Below are positions 8,347-16,766 of a stretch of DNA of 64,000 bases, piece after piece. The notes under the pieces are model-generated. The model saw only the letters and a program-made list of their open reading frames with translations. It was not told where the DNA came from and did not search any database. The first letter of the stretch is position 1; every line of letters begins with the position of its first letter. The position numbers were made by a program, and so were the translations under genes. Where the stretch lies: NCBI RefSeq assembly GCF_028737215.1, contig NZ_JAQZAM010000002.1:248001-312000 (forward strand), read 5' to 3'. Source of the DNA: Actinomycetospora chibensis. Its GTDB lineage: Bacteria > Actinomycetota > Actinomycetes > Mycobacteriales > Pseudonocardiaceae.

Positions 8347-8754
8347 ATGAGCCACCCCGATGCCGCGACCGGCCGCCTCGTGTTCGACGGGCAGTGCGGC
8401 TTCTGCACCCGCTGCGTCGGCTGGCTGCGGGCGATCGACCGCCACGGCCGGATCGACGTGCAGCCCTACCAGGCGCCGGGCGTACCCAGGTCGATCGGCG
8501 CCACCGTCGAGCAGTGCCAGGACGCGGTGCAGTGGCGCGGCGCCGACGGGGTGCGCCGCAGCGGCGCCGAGGCGGTCAACGCGGTGCTCTCCGCCGTGAT
8601 CGGCACGGGAGCGCCGTCGACCCTGTACCGGGCGACCTCCGGTGTGCAGGAACGCGCCTACCGCTGGGTGGCCGCGCACCGAGGGCGTTTCCCCGGCATG
8701 ACGCCCCACTGCCAGACGCACCCGGCGGAGTGCGCCGGTACTGGTCCTGAGTAA
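8347..8754 (+). CDS. DCC-family thiol-disulfide oxidoreductase (DUF393)
   Basis: 135 residues. The N-terminal DGQCGFCTRCVGWL (residues 14-27) carries the CxxC of the thioredoxin-like DCC family at C17 and C20, with another Cys at 23. The family name comes from the conserved DxxCxxC. A C-terminal HCQTHPAEC gives two more cysteines. Members are thought to catalyse thiol-disulfide exchange, but partners are mostly unknown. It follows the VOC gene by 48 bases on the same strand. Confidence 0.85.
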   Translation: MSHPDAATGRLVFDGQCGFCTRCVGWLRAIDRHGRIDVQPYQAPGVPRSIGATVEQCQDAVQWRGADGVRRSGAEAVNAVLSAVIGTGAPSTLYRATSGVQERAYRWVAAHRGRFPGMTPHCQTHPAECAGTGPE

Positions 8755-8883
8755 GGACTTTCCAGTACAGTCCCGGGATCAGGTGGATACCCGCCCTCCG
8801 CCCGTTGCGGCGGTTCCACCCCGTGGTCGCACGGCGCTACCTTGGCCCGCTCGTCCTGGTCCCTCGAGCCCCTGGAGAACGTC

Positions 8884-9294
8884 GTGGGCGTCCGTCTCAA
8901 CCCGTACCTGCACTTCGACGGCAACGCCGCGGAGGTCGTCGCGTTCTACACCGACGCCCTCGGCGGCACGTCCAACGTCATGACGTTCGGATCGATGGGC
9001 ATGGAGGGCCCGGACGCCGACAAGATCATGCACGGCCAGATCGAGACCGACAGCGGCATCACGCTGATGGTGTCGGACTTCCCGCCCGGCGTGACCCGGG
9101 AGTCGGGCAACGACGTCACCATCTCGCTCTCCGGTGACGACGAGGCGACCCTGCGCGGCTACTGGGACAAGCTCTCGGCCGACGGAAAGGTCGAGACCCC
9201 GCTGGAGAAGCAGATGTGGGGCGACATCTTCGGCGCCTGCGTCGACCGCTACGGCGTGAGCTGGCTGGTCGACATCGCAGCCCCGACGAGCTGA
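8884..9294 (+). CDS. PhnB-like VOC protein
   Basis: 136-residue VOC protein of the PhnB/3-demethylubiquinone-methyltransferase-like type (LNPYLHFDGNAAEVVAFY at the start; WGDIFGACVDRYGVSWLVD near the end). These are small dimeric binding proteins without a settled function. The GTG start at 8884 is preceded by GGAG at 8874-8877 with a 6-base gap, which decides the start over longer in-frame options. Confidence 0.88.
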   Translation: MGVRLNPYLHFDGNAAEVVAFYTDALGGTSNVMTFGSMGMEGPDADKIMHGQIETDSGITLMVSDFPPGVTRESGNDVTISLSGDDEATLRGYWDKLSADGKVETPLEKQMWGDIFGACVDRYGVSWLVDIAAPTS

Positions 9295-9350
9295 GTCCTG
9301 GCTGGCTGAGACCTGTTCTCCGGGCCGCCCGGCGACCTACGGTCGCTCTC

Positions 9351-11219
9351 GTGACCGGGGCGCGCGAGGTGGAGGCGGCGCGCTGGCGGTTCCTGCGCGG
9401 TGGCGCAGCCACGATCGGTGACAGCGCGGTCCGCGCGGTGGTGCTGGCCTCCTGGGAGCGCTCGCGGGCCCACGCCGTCGACACCGAGCGCCTCGGGGCG
9501 TCCTTCGTCGGCCACGGCGGTCCTCCGGCGACACCGCTCGAGGCCGCCGGCGCCGTGCTCGACGAGGCGCACGCCGACAACCCGGAGTTCGCCGGGTCGC
9601 TGCTGCTCGTCGACGCCGACGGCCTCGTCCGGGTCCGGCGCGACGGCGACCCCGCGCTCTCGGACCTGCTCGACGCCGTGCGCCTGGTGCCCGGCTACCG
9701 CCACGCCGAGGCGGCGGTGGGCACGACGGCGGCGACCCTCGCGCTGCACGAGGGGACGGCGCTCGCCGTCGAGGGTCCCGAGCACTTCCACCCGCAGCTC
9801 AGCTCCCTGGCCGCCGCGGCTGCTCCCGTCGGGACCGGCCGGCCCGACCTGGCCGTGGTCGTCGTCCGCCACGCCGCCGACGGCGCCGCCGACCAGCTGC
9901 CGTGGGCGCGGGCGCTCGCGCGGCGGGTGGACGACCAGGGCACCCGCCGGCGGCGGGCCCGGGTGCTCGCGCTGCACGACGCCCTCGACGCGGCGGGCGC
10001 GGACGGCGCGCCCTGGGCGGTGGCCACCGACGGCGACGTCGTGCTCGCCAGCAGCGGCGTCCGCCGCGTGGCGCCCGAGGACCAGCAGTCCCTCAGCGAC
10101 CGCGCGCTCGCCGCGCTGGTGATCGACGAGCCGCCCCGGCCCCACCACGTCGACCTCCCGTCCGGGACCTGCGCGGAGGTCGCCGTGCACGAGATCCGGG
10201 CCGACGGCGTACCCGTCGGCTGCGTGCTCACCGGCGGACCGGCCGAGCACGACGAGGCCCCGGCAGCGACCGAGGCGCGCCGCCGGCAGGGCTCGCACGT
10301 GGCGCCGACCGCCCGCCGCGACTTCGCCGCGCCCCTGCGCGACGACCGCTCCGCCGCGGAGCGCACGCACGCCGAGGCCCGGGTCCGCGCCAACCGCGAG
10401 CTGCTCAGCCCGTACCTGCGGGCGCGCCAGGAGGTCGTCGCCAACCTGGGCCACCGGCGCCACCAGGTGCTCCTCGGCGAGACCGGCGTCGGCAAGCGCA
10501 CGCTGGCCCTCGAGCAGTTCCACCGGCTGCACCCGGACGGCGCGGTCACGGTCGTCGAGTGCGCCAGGATCGGCGACACCCCGGCGGCGACGGATCCCCT
10601 CGCCGGGCTCGCGGAGGCGTCACCGTCCCGGCCCCACCTCGCTCTGCTGCGCGGGATCCAGGCCCTCGGGCCGGTCGCCGCGCGTCGGCTCGACGAGTCG
10701 TTGCGTGTGCTGGTGGCCCGCACCGACCCCGTGGTCGTCGTCGGGTGCCTCGACACCGCGTCGGTCGACGCCACCCGTCCGTACGGCCTGCTCCTGCGCC
10801 ATTTCCACGAGACCGTGCGGGTGCCGGCCCTGCGCTACCGGGCCGACGAGCTCGGCGACATCGCGCAGTCCGTGCTGCGGACGATGACCACCGGGCGCTC
10901 GCTGCGCCTGTCCCACCAGGTGGTGCGCGTGCTCGAGGGCTACCCCTGGCCGGGCAACATCAACGAGCTCGAGGACGTGCTGCGCTACGTCGTCGCCCGC
11001 AAGCCCGTGGGCGTCGTCCAGGCGCCGGACCTGCCGTCCCTGTGCTTCACGAGCCGCGCCCCGAAGCTGTCGATGCTCGAGACCGCCCAGTGCGACGCGA
11101 TCATCCAGGCCCTCTACGAGGCCCGCGGCAACCGCTACCGGGCGGCGGCCATGCTCGGGATCGCGCGTTCCTCGCTCTACCGCAAGATCGACGCCTTCGG
11201 GATCAGCTACATCGCCTGA
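9351..11219 (+). CDS. AcoR/MimR-type transcriptional activator (AAA+, Fis HTH) lacking the sigma-54 motif
   Basis: 622-residue regulator with an N-terminal sensory region (about 1-340, GAF-like in layout), a AAA+ domain with an intact Walker A GETGVGKR (376-383), the segment YPWPGNINELEDVLR (531-545) that is the C-terminal AAA+ sensor of enhancer-binding proteins, and a Fis-type HTH at the C-terminus (NRYRAAAMLGIARSSLYRKI). The GAFTGA loop needed to contact sigma-54 is missing and the Walker B region is degenerate. Actinomycetes lack sigma-54, so it must act with another sigma factor, as MimR-type activators of propane/acetone genes do. It lies directly upstream of an alcohol dehydrogenase, its probable target. 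Confidence 0.88.
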   Translation: MTGAREVEAARWRFLRGGAATIGDSAVRAVVLASWERSRAHAVDTERLGASFVGHGGPPATPLEAAGAVLDEAHADNPEFAGSLLLVDADGLVRVRRDGDPALSDLLDAVRLVPGYRHAEAAVGTTAATLALHEGTALAVEGPEHFHPQLSSLAAAAAPVGTGRPDLAVVVVRHAADGAADQLPWARALARRVDDQGTRRRRARVLALHDALDAAGADGAPWAVATDGDVVLASSGVRRVAPEDQQSLSDRALAALVIDEPPRPHHVDLPSGTCAEVAVHEIRADGVPVGCVLTGGPAEHDEAPAATEARRRQGSHVAPTARRDFAAPLRDDRSAAERTHAEARVRANRELLSPYLRARQEVVANLGHRRHQVLLGETGVGKRTLALEQFHRLHPDGAVTVVECARIGDTPAATDPLAGLAEASPSRPHLALLRGIQALGPVAARRLDESLRVLVARTDPVVVVGCLDTASVDATRPYGLLLRHFHETVRVPALRYRADELGDIAQSVLRTMTTGRSLRLSHQVVRVLEGYPWPGNINELEDVLRYVVARKPVGVVQAPDLPSLCFTSRAPKLSMLETAQCDAIIQALYEARGNRYRAAAMLGIARSSLYRKIDAFGISYIA

Positions 11220-11225
11220 TCGGCA

Positions 11226-11295
11226 CTGTCCCGGTTCCCGGTCAGTGATCCACACCGGACGCGCGCCCGTGACGCGGATGGTCCCGGAATGGGAC
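11226..11295 (+). promoter_or_regulatory. candidate activator binding sites upstream of the alcohol dehydrogenase
   Basis: Between the activator stop and the dehydrogenase start lie CTGTCCCGG near 11226 and the inverted repeat GTCCC-GGAAT-GGGAC at 11281-11295, followed by AGG. Repeated TGTCCC/GGGACA half-sites fit an upstream activating sequence for an AAA+ activator. Assignment is inference from location. Confidence 0.35.
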
Positions 11296-11366
11296 AGGCG
11301 CCTGTGTCCTGCGCCACTAGCGTCGGTCGACGGACGACGCGGCAAGCCAACGAAGGCGGCACACAC

Positions 11367-12410
11367 ATGAAGGCACTGGTCTACCACGGTCCGGGCAACA
11401 AGGCCTGGGAGGACGTCCCCGACGCACGGGTGGAGGAACCCACCGACGTCGTGGTCAAGGTCGAGACCACCACCATCTGCGGGACGGACCTGCACATCCT
11501 GCAGGGCGACGTCGCCGCGGTCACCGACGGACGCATCCTCGGCCACGAGGCCGTCGGCACCATCACCGAGGTCGGCGACGCCGTCCGCGGGTTCTCGGTC
11601 GGCGACCGCGTCCTCGTCCCCGCCATCACGAAGTGCGGGCGCTGTGAGTACTGCCAGCGAGGCATGCCCTCGCACTGCCAGACCGTCGGCGGCATCGGCT
11701 GGATCTTCGGCCACCTCATCGACGGCACCCAGGCCGAGTTCGTCCGCGTCCCCTACGCCGACACCTCGCTCTACGCGGTGCCGTCGGGGGTGAGCGACGA
11801 GCAGGCGATCTTCCTCGCCGACTCGCTGCCCACCGGCTACGAGGTCGGTGTCCTCGCCGGTGGCGTGCGCCCCGGCAACACGGTCGCGGTGGTCGGGGCC
11901 GGCGCGGTCGGCCTGTCCGCCGTCCTGACCACCGGGCTGTGGGGCGCGTCGAAGGTCATCGCGATCGACTCGAACAAGTTCCGGCTGGAGAAGGCCCTCG
12001 AGTTCGGCGCGACCGACGCCGTCGAGGTCGGCCCGGGCACCGTCGGCGACGTCATCGGCCTCACCGACGGGCTCGGGGTCGACGTCGCGATCGAGGCCGT
12101 CGGCTACCCCGAGACGCTGCTCACCGCGGCATCGCTGGTCCGGCCCGGCGGCACCATCGCCAACGTCGGCGTCCACGGCACGCCGGTCGAGCTGCCCATG
12201 CAGGACATGTGGATCTCGAACGTCACCCTGACCATGGGCCTGGTCGACACCGTCTCCATCCCGACCCTGCTGAAGATGGTCGCCTCCGGGCGCATCCCGG
12301 CCGAGAAGATGGGCACGCACCGCTTCACGTTCGACCAGTTCGACGAGGCCTACGACGTGTTCGCCAACGCGGCGGCCAACCTCGCGCTCAAGGTCGTCAT
12401 CACGCCCTGA
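11367..12410 (+). CDS. zinc-dependent alcohol dehydrogenase
   Basis: 347-residue medium-chain dehydrogenase. Catalytic zinc ligands are in TTICGTDLHI (about C39) and GHEAVG (H61-E62); the structural zinc site is KCGRCEYCQRGMPSHC. The NAD-binding motif is VGAGAVGLSAV. The fold and the sequence YVGYPETL-type segment resemble the actinobacterial dehydrogenases that accompany alkane or ketone monooxygenases and convert isopropanol or other secondary alcohols. ATG 11367 is preceded by AAGGCGG at 11352-11358. Placed just after the AAA+ activator, it is probably induced by its own alcohol substrate. Confidence 0.9.
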   Translation: MKALVYHGPGNKAWEDVPDARVEEPTDVVVKVETTTICGTDLHILQGDVAAVTDGRILGHEAVGTITEVGDAVRGFSVGDRVLVPAITKCGRCEYCQRGMPSHCQTVGGIGWIFGHLIDGTQAEFVRVPYADTSLYAVPSGVSDEQAIFLADSLPTGYEVGVLAGGVRPGNTVAVVGAGAVGLSAVLTTGLWGASKVIAIDSNKFRLEKALEFGATDAVEVGPGTVGDVIGLTDGLGVDVAIEAVGYPETLLTAASLVRPGGTIANVGVHGTPVELPMQDMWISNVTLTMGLVDTVSIPTLLKMVASGRIPAEKMGTHRFTFDQFDEAYDVFANAAANLALKVVITP

Positions 12411-12431
12411 GCGGGTCCGCCCGCAACGGCG

Positions 12432-12476
12432 CCGTCACGCGTCCCCTCCGCGTGGCGGCGCCGTCGCGCGTGACGG
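12432..12476. terminator. bidirectional hairpin between convergent genes
   Basis: Perfect 10-bp stem CCGTCACGCG (12432-12441) / CGCGTGACGG (12467-12476) with a 25-base GC-rich loop. It lies between the stop of the alcohol dehydrogenase and the stop of the convergent amphi-Trp gene. Confidence 0.55.
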
Positions 12477-12482
12477 GACGGT

Positions 12483-13085
12483 TCAGCCGTCGCCCTCGGC
12501 GGGGGCCTTCGCCGAGGTCTTCCCGGACGCCTTCGCCGGCGCCTTCGCCGGGGCCTTCCCCGCGGTCTTGGCGGGTGCCTTCGTCGCGGCCCTGGTCGTC
12601 GACCGAGCCGTGGACGCGGCGTCGTCAGTGGCCGACGTGGCGGTGTCGGTAGCCGCGTCCACCGGGCCCTCCGGCGACGCCGTCACCGAGGCGCTCGCGG
12701 CGGGGGTGGACGCCGAGGTGGACGGCGAGGTGGACGGCGAGGTGGACGGCGAGGTGGACGGCGAGGTGGACGCCGGGGTGGAGGCTGCGGACTCGTCCTC
12801 GGTGTCCTCCTCCTCCTCCTCGTCCTCGTCCTCGTCCTCGTCCTGGGGCGCCGACCGGGCGCTGCGGCGCCACGACAGCTCGATCTCGAGCTCCACCTCG
12901 TCGCCGTCGATCTCGACCTCGATCTCGAGGTCCATCTCGTCCGCGACCGGCACGGTGAGGACCGGGCCGGACAGCGAGAGCTCGGCGGATCCCCCCTCGC
13001 GGATGGCGTCGGCGAGGTCCGCCAGCCAGTCGGCCACCTCCTCGCGCGACAGCGTCACCTCGTGCTCGACCTTGACGTCCGACAT
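12483..13085 (-). CDS. amphi-Trp domain protein with acidic, repeat and histone-H1-like tail
   Basis: 200 residues. The first 70 form an amphi-Trp domain (VTLSREEVADWLADLADAI, then a strand-rich DLEIEVEIDGDEVELEIEL), a small domain of unknown function. It is followed by a run of Asp/Glu (about 80-98), a Ser/Thr/Pro region made by six 12-bp DNA repeats (STSP units), and a Lys/Ala/Pro/Thr tail like histone H1 or the C-terminal tails of mycobacterial HupB. The tail suggests nucleic-acid binding; the acidic run could mask it. ATG 13085 begins MSDVKVEHE. No partner gene is evident. Confidence 0.82.
   Translation of the reverse strand: MSDVKVEHEVTLSREEVADWLADLADAIREGGSAELSLSGPVLTVPVADEMDLEIEVEIDGDEVELEIELSWRRSARSAPQDEDEDEDEEEEEDTEDESAASTPASTSPSTSPSTSPSTSPSTSASTPAASASVTASPEGPVDAATDTATSATDDAASTARSTTRAATKAPAKTAGKAPAKAPAKASGKTSAKAPAEGDG
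12706..12777 (-). repeat. six tandem 12-bp repeats inside the amphi-Trp gene
   Basis: Unit GTGGACGGCGAG; units 2 to 5 (12718-12765) are identical, and units 1 and 6 differ by one or two bases. In the minus-strand reading frame the units encode STSP. A length-variable coding repeat is likely. Confidence 0.9.
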
Positions 13086-13235
13086 GCGCCGTCCCTTCCT
13101 CGGGGCGCCGGTCGGTCCCGTGCGCCGTCTCCGGGTCCAGCCTCCCGGATCGGCGCCGCGGTGGCATCCAACGGCTGAACTGCTCCTCGAGCGGGCACCC
13201 CCGCACCAGGACGGCCGACGACCTGGGGAGGGCGC

Positions 13236-13481
13236 ATGGCCGAGGACACCGCAGACGACCGGGGCGACGACGCGACGCCACCCTCGGACGACGTCGAGGC
13301 CGCGCTCGGCGCGGCGGTGGACGACGCCCTCGCCGACGAGGTCCGACGTCAGAAGAGGCGGTTCGTGCAGGGGCTCATGGACCTGGACCGCCACGAGGGC
13401 GTCGGTCGCGACGACGGCCGGCGCAACGACAGCACCTACCGCGACCTCGACCCGGGCCGTCGGGACGACCCGGAGGCCTGA
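13236..13481 (+). CDS. small acidic hypothetical protein
   Basis: 81 residues, very rich in Asp, Glu and Arg, with no hydrophobic segment and no known motif. A helix such as DDVEAALGAAVDDALADEV lies in the middle, and the rest is likely disordered. A GGGAG at 13225-13230 precedes ATG 13236 at a good distance, which supports expression. It is divergent from the amphi-Trp gene across a 150-base gap. Existence is likely, function unknown. Confidence 0.5.
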   Translation: MAEDTADDRGDDATPPSDDVEAALGAAVDDALADEVRRQKRRFVQGLMDLDRHEGVGRDDGRRNDSTYRDLDPGRRDDPEA

Positions 13482-13651
13482 CGCCGGGCCCGGACGACCG
13501 CGTTCGAGGGCGCCGAGCACGTCGTCGACCGAGACCTGGGTCTGCCCGGACGCGGCGCTGGGGGTGGGCGGGCCGCGACCACGTCCGGCTGCTCGGCGAG
13601 CACCCGTGTCCAGCGCCGTTGCCATGAGTCCCGGTCGAACGCCTCGCTCAC
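13436..13651 (-). pseudogene. 5' remnant of a SAM-dependent methyltransferase gene
   Basis: GTG 13651 follows a perfect AGGAGG at the right spacing and opens with SEAFDRDSWQRRWTRVLAEQ, then VVAARPP, which resembles the N-terminus of class I methyltransferases of the FDxxxWxxRW type in actinomycetes. After about 30 codons the likeness ends and the frame becomes Pro/Arg/Ser-rich before a stop at 13436; no SAM-binding glycine motif follows. It overlaps the 3' end of the small acidic gene. I read it as a truncated gene, though the family likeness is from memory. Confidence 0.4.
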
Positions 13652-13899
13652 GGTTCCTCCTCGCCGACGACCGATCCGTCGACGCCACCGTGCCCCCGCC
13701 GGGGACGAGGGGCGAGGAAGCTTGCCGTTCCGGCAAGCGCCGGCGTCAGCTCCAGCCGCGGGCGACCGCGAGGAGGCTGAGACCGCGCCCCTCACGACGG
13801 AGGGCGAGCCAGGTCCGCAGGGTCCGCATGGGTGCGGAGGGTGCCGGGGAGCCCGGTCGGTGTCCATCGAACAGGTGTGCGACCGGTCCGTGCGGTCGC

Positions 13900-14775
13900 C
13901 TACCCGCGGACGGTGCCTGTGACCGACGGCGACGTCCCGGGCACGCCCGCCTCGAGGGCGAGGCCGTCGTCCGGCTGGTCGGCCGCCGGCCCGGCGACCA
14001 CGTGCTGGCCGGCGAAGACCGGGCGGCTCAGGCGGAAGTCGAACCGGCGCACCGGCTCCGTCGGGCGGTGCCGGCGCGGCACCTCGAGCAGCTGCAGGGC
14101 CAGCAGCGGCCCGTGCACCACCAGGCCGGGGTAGCCCTCGACCTGCGTGACGTACGGCAGGTCGTAGTGGATGCGGTGGGTGTTGTAGGTCAGTGCCGAG
14201 AACCGGAACAGCATCGTCTCGCTCGGCGTGAGCGTCACCGCCTCCGCTCCGGGGGTGGGGGCGGGCTCGTCGGGGGTGTCGAGCGCGAGGCCGCGGGCCT
14301 CGCCGGGCGGCTGGGAGCGGTAGACGACGTCCTGCTCCTCGGTGAGGATCGTCGTGCCCGCGCGCACGAACTCGTGCCGGACGGTCACCAGCAGCATCTG
14401 CCCGCTGCGGCCGGACTTGACGTCGCAACGCGCCAGAGTCGAACGGCGCTCGAGGGTCTCGTCGACCCGCATCGGCGCGTCGATCTCCAGCCGGCCGCCG
14501 GCGATCATCCGCCGGCGGTGCGGCAGCGGGGGCATGAAGTGGCCCTGGGCCGGGTGGCCGTCGTCGCCGAGCTGGTCCTGACGGGGATGGTCGAGGAACC
14601 CGAACCAGTGCCACAGCGGCGGCAGGTCGTCCCCGCTGCCCGCGACGGGGGGCAGGTCGAACAGGCCGGACACCGCGCCGACGGTCCAGGCGTCGGTGGA
14701 GCCGGAGGTGACCAGCGGCTCGGGGGACCACCCGCGGACGAGCTCGGCGAGGTCGGGCGGGGTCGGGGCGCTCAT
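13900..14775 (-). CDS. HTD2-type hydratase (FAS1-like dehydratase / mesaconyl-C4-CoA hydratase family)
   Basis: 291 residues with a double hot-dog layout: an N-terminal dehydratase-like half (RGWSPEPLVTSGSTD to MRVDETLERRSTL) and a C-terminal MaoC-type half with SALTYNTHRIHYDLPYV, whose D/H pair is the hydratase catalytic signature, and GYPGLVVHGPLLALQLLE. The family includes mitochondrial HTD2 and mesaconyl-C4-CoA hydratase. It starts with ATG overlapping the stop of the CaiB gene (ATGA), so the two are translationally coupled and probably act on the same acyl-CoA. Confidence 0.88.
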   Translation of the reverse strand: MSAPTPPDLAELVRGWSPEPLVTSGSTDAWTVGAVSGLFDLPPVAGSGDDLPPLWHWFGFLDHPRQDQLGDDGHPAQGHFMPPLPHRRRMIAGGRLEIDAPMRVDETLERRSTLARCDVKSGRSGQMLLVTVRHEFVRAGTTILTEEQDVVYRSQPPGEARGLALDTPDEPAPTPGAEAVTLTPSETMLFRFSALTYNTHRIHYDLPYVTQVEGYPGLVVHGPLLALQLLEVPRRHRPTEPVRRFDFRLSRPVFAGQHVVAGPAADQPDDGLALEAGVPGTSPSVTGTVRG

Positions 14776-15959
14776 CGGTGCTCGGCCTCCGAGGCGTCGG
14801 TCGCGCGCAGCCACGCGCGCACCTCGTCGTCGTGCTCGCCGACAGCCGGGACACGGGCCGGCGGGGAGGGCCACCCCGCCGTGACCGGGGGCCGCAGCAT
14901 CTCGATGTCGCCCCGCGGGGTCCCGACGGTCATCCAGCGGTCGCGCGCCTGCAGCTGGGGGTGGTCGGCGAACTCGTCGAGGGTGCGCTGGCGGACGTTG
15001 GCGATGCCGGCGACATCGAGGCGGCGCTCGGCCTCGGTCACGTCGAGACCGGCGAAGACGCCCTCGATCGCCGCGTCGAGCTCGGCACGGTGCTCGGCGC
15101 GCGCCGCGTTGCCGCGGAAGCGCGGGTCCTCGGCCAGGTCCGGGCGCTCCAGCACGTGGGTGCACAGGGCGGCCCACTCGCGCTCGTTCTGCACCCCGAT
15201 GGTGATCACGTGCCCGGAGGCCGTGGAGACGGGGCCGTAGGGCGCGATCGTCGCGTGCGCGGCGCCGGCCCGGCTCGGCGACGTGCCGCCGTAGCGGGCG
15301 TAGAGCTCCGGATAGCCCATCCACTCACCGAGCGCCTCGAGCATCGACACCTCGAGCGACCGTCCGCGGCCGGTCCGCTCGCGGTCGTAGAGGGCGGTGA
15401 GGATGCCGGTGTAGGCGTACATGCCGGCCGCGATGTCGGCGATGGAGATGCCGGCCTTCACCGGCGCTTCCGGGGTGCCGGTGATCGAGACGAGCCCGGC
15501 GTCGCACTGGATGAGCAGGTCGTAGGCCTTGCGGTCGGAGTACGGGCCGCCGGCCCCGTAGCCGGACACGTCGCACGCGACCAGGCGGGGGTGCTCGGCC
15601 GCGAGGGTGTGCGCGTCGATCCCGAGACGCCGCGCCGCGGCGGGGGCCAGGTTCTGGACCACGACGTCAGCGCGCGCGACGAGCTCGCCCAGCGTGCGGC
15701 GTCCCTCGTCGGACTTGACGTCGAGGGTGATCGAACGCTTGCCCCGGTTGAGCCAGACGAAGTGGCTCGACTGCCCGCGCACGGTGGTGTCGTAGCCGCG
15801 GGCGAAGTCGCCGTCGCTCGCGCGCTCGACCTTGATGACGTCCGCGCCCAGGTCGGCCAGCTGGCGCGTCGCGAACGGCGCCGCGACGGCCTGCTCCACC
15901 GCCACGACGACGATCCCCGCGAGGGGACCGCCCGCCTCCGTGTGCCCCTGCGGGCTCAT
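14772..15959 (-). CDS. CaiB/BaiF family (class III) CoA-transferase
   Basis: 395 residues; transfers CoA between carboxylic acids through an Asp-anhydride. The predicted catalytic Asp is D175 in KAGISIADIAAGM, equal to Asp169 of formyl-CoA transferase by alignment of the iaDi-tG motif. N-terminal GADVIKVERASDGDFARG and LNRGKRSITLD are family landmarks. It is followed by an HTD2-type hydratase, a pair that resembles the mesaconyl-CoA C1-C4 transferase and hydratase of the 3-hydroxypropionate cycle, but a carnitine- or aromatic-type CoA-transferase is equally possible. Confidence 0.9.
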   Translation of the reverse strand: MSPQGHTEAGGPLAGIVVVAVEQAVAAPFATRQLADLGADVIKVERASDGDFARGYDTTVRGQSSHFVWLNRGKRSITLDVKSDEGRRTLGELVARADVVVQNLAPAAARRLGIDAHTLAAEHPRLVACDVSGYGAGGPYSDRKAYDLLIQCDAGLVSITGTPEAPVKAGISIADIAAGMYAYTGILTALYDRERTGRGRSLEVSMLEALGEWMGYPELYARYGGTSPSRAGAAHATIAPYGPVSTASGHVITIGVQNEREWAALCTHVLERPDLAEDPRFRGNAARAEHRAELDAAIEGVFAGLDVTEAERRLDVAGIANVRQRTLDEFADHPQLQARDRWMTVGTPRGDIEMLRPPVTAGWPSPPARVPAVGEHDDEVRAWLRATDASEAEHR

Positions 15960-16010
15960 CGTGCTCCTCTCTCGGCCTCGCCCCGGCCGGGGCGAGGCAG
16001 GCCAGGTGGC

Positions 16011-16766
16011 TCAAGGTGTCGGGTCGCTCCAGACCGGCGGGCGCTTCTCGGCGAAGGCCGCCAGGCCCTCACGCTTGTCGGGTCCCTCGGCGATCCGCAC
16101 CTCGGCCCGGTGGGTCGCCGCCCAGCCCGCGTCCTCGGCCTCGGACCACTGCTCCTCGAGCGCCGCCAACGTCGCCGAGACCGCGGTCGGCGAGGCCACG
16201 CAGATCTTCTCGGCGAGCTCGAGGGCCACCTCGATTGCGGTGCCGGGCTCGGCGAGCCGGTTCACGAAGCCGATCTCGTGGGCCCGCCGCGCGTCGAGGC
16301 GCGCACCGGTCAGCAGCAGCTCGCGGGCGACGTTGAGCGGGAGGCACCGCATCGCGCGAGCCAGGGCGCCGGAGTTCGCGACGAGGCCCCGCCGGGTCTC
16401 GGGGAGGCCGAAGGACGCCGTCGCGGAGGCCACGACGAGGTCGCAGGCCATGGCGATCTCGAAGCCGCCGCCGAGCGCGAGCCCCTCGACCGCCGCGATG
16501 GTCGGCTTGGCGTGGCGGCGCCGGATGATGCCGTAGGGACCGCCCCGGGGCGTCGGCTCGCCGGGGCCGGCGACGATGTCGGTGCCCGCGCAGAACACCT
16601 CCCGCGTGCCGGTCAGGATCGCGACCCACAGCCCGGGATCGTCCTGGAACCCGTTGAGGGCCGCGTCGATGCCTCGCGCCGTCGGCCCGTCGATCGCGTT
16701 GCGCTTCTCCGGTCGCTCGATCCGGACGACGAGGACGCGGCCGTGCCGGTCGGTGCTGACGGTCAT
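16011..16766 (-). CDS. enoyl-CoA hydratase/isomerase
   Basis: 251-residue crotonase-fold enzyme. It has the oxyanion-hole segments REVFCAGTDIVAG and IAAVEGLALGGGFEIAMACD. In place of the second catalytic Glu of true hydratases the segment is FGLPETRRGLV, giving one Glu at the usual place. Its ATG at 16766 overlaps the original stop of the VOC gene upstream (ATGA). In the operon order VOC, hydratase, CaiB, HTD2 it would handle one acyl-CoA of a degradation pathway. Confidence 0.9.
   Translation of the reverse strand: MTVSTDRHGRVLVVRIERPEKRNAIDGPTARGIDAALNGFQDDPGLWVAILTGTREVFCAGTDIVAGPGEPTPRGGPYGIIRRRHAKPTIAAVEGLALGGGFEIAMACDLVVASATASFGLPETRRGLVANSGALARAMRCLPLNVARELLLTGARLDARRAHEIGFVNRLAEPGTAIEVALELAEKICVASPTAVSATLAALEEQWSEAEDAGWAATHRAEVRIAEGPDKREGLAAFAEKRPPVWSDPTP

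Noticed and set aside
9351-11219. Sigma-54-dependent enhancer-binding protein
   Set aside because: The GAFTGA loop is missing and actinomycetes have no sigma-54.
12706-12777. CRISPR-like repeat array
   Set aside because: Repeats are 12 bp, directly adjacent without spacers, and in a coding frame.
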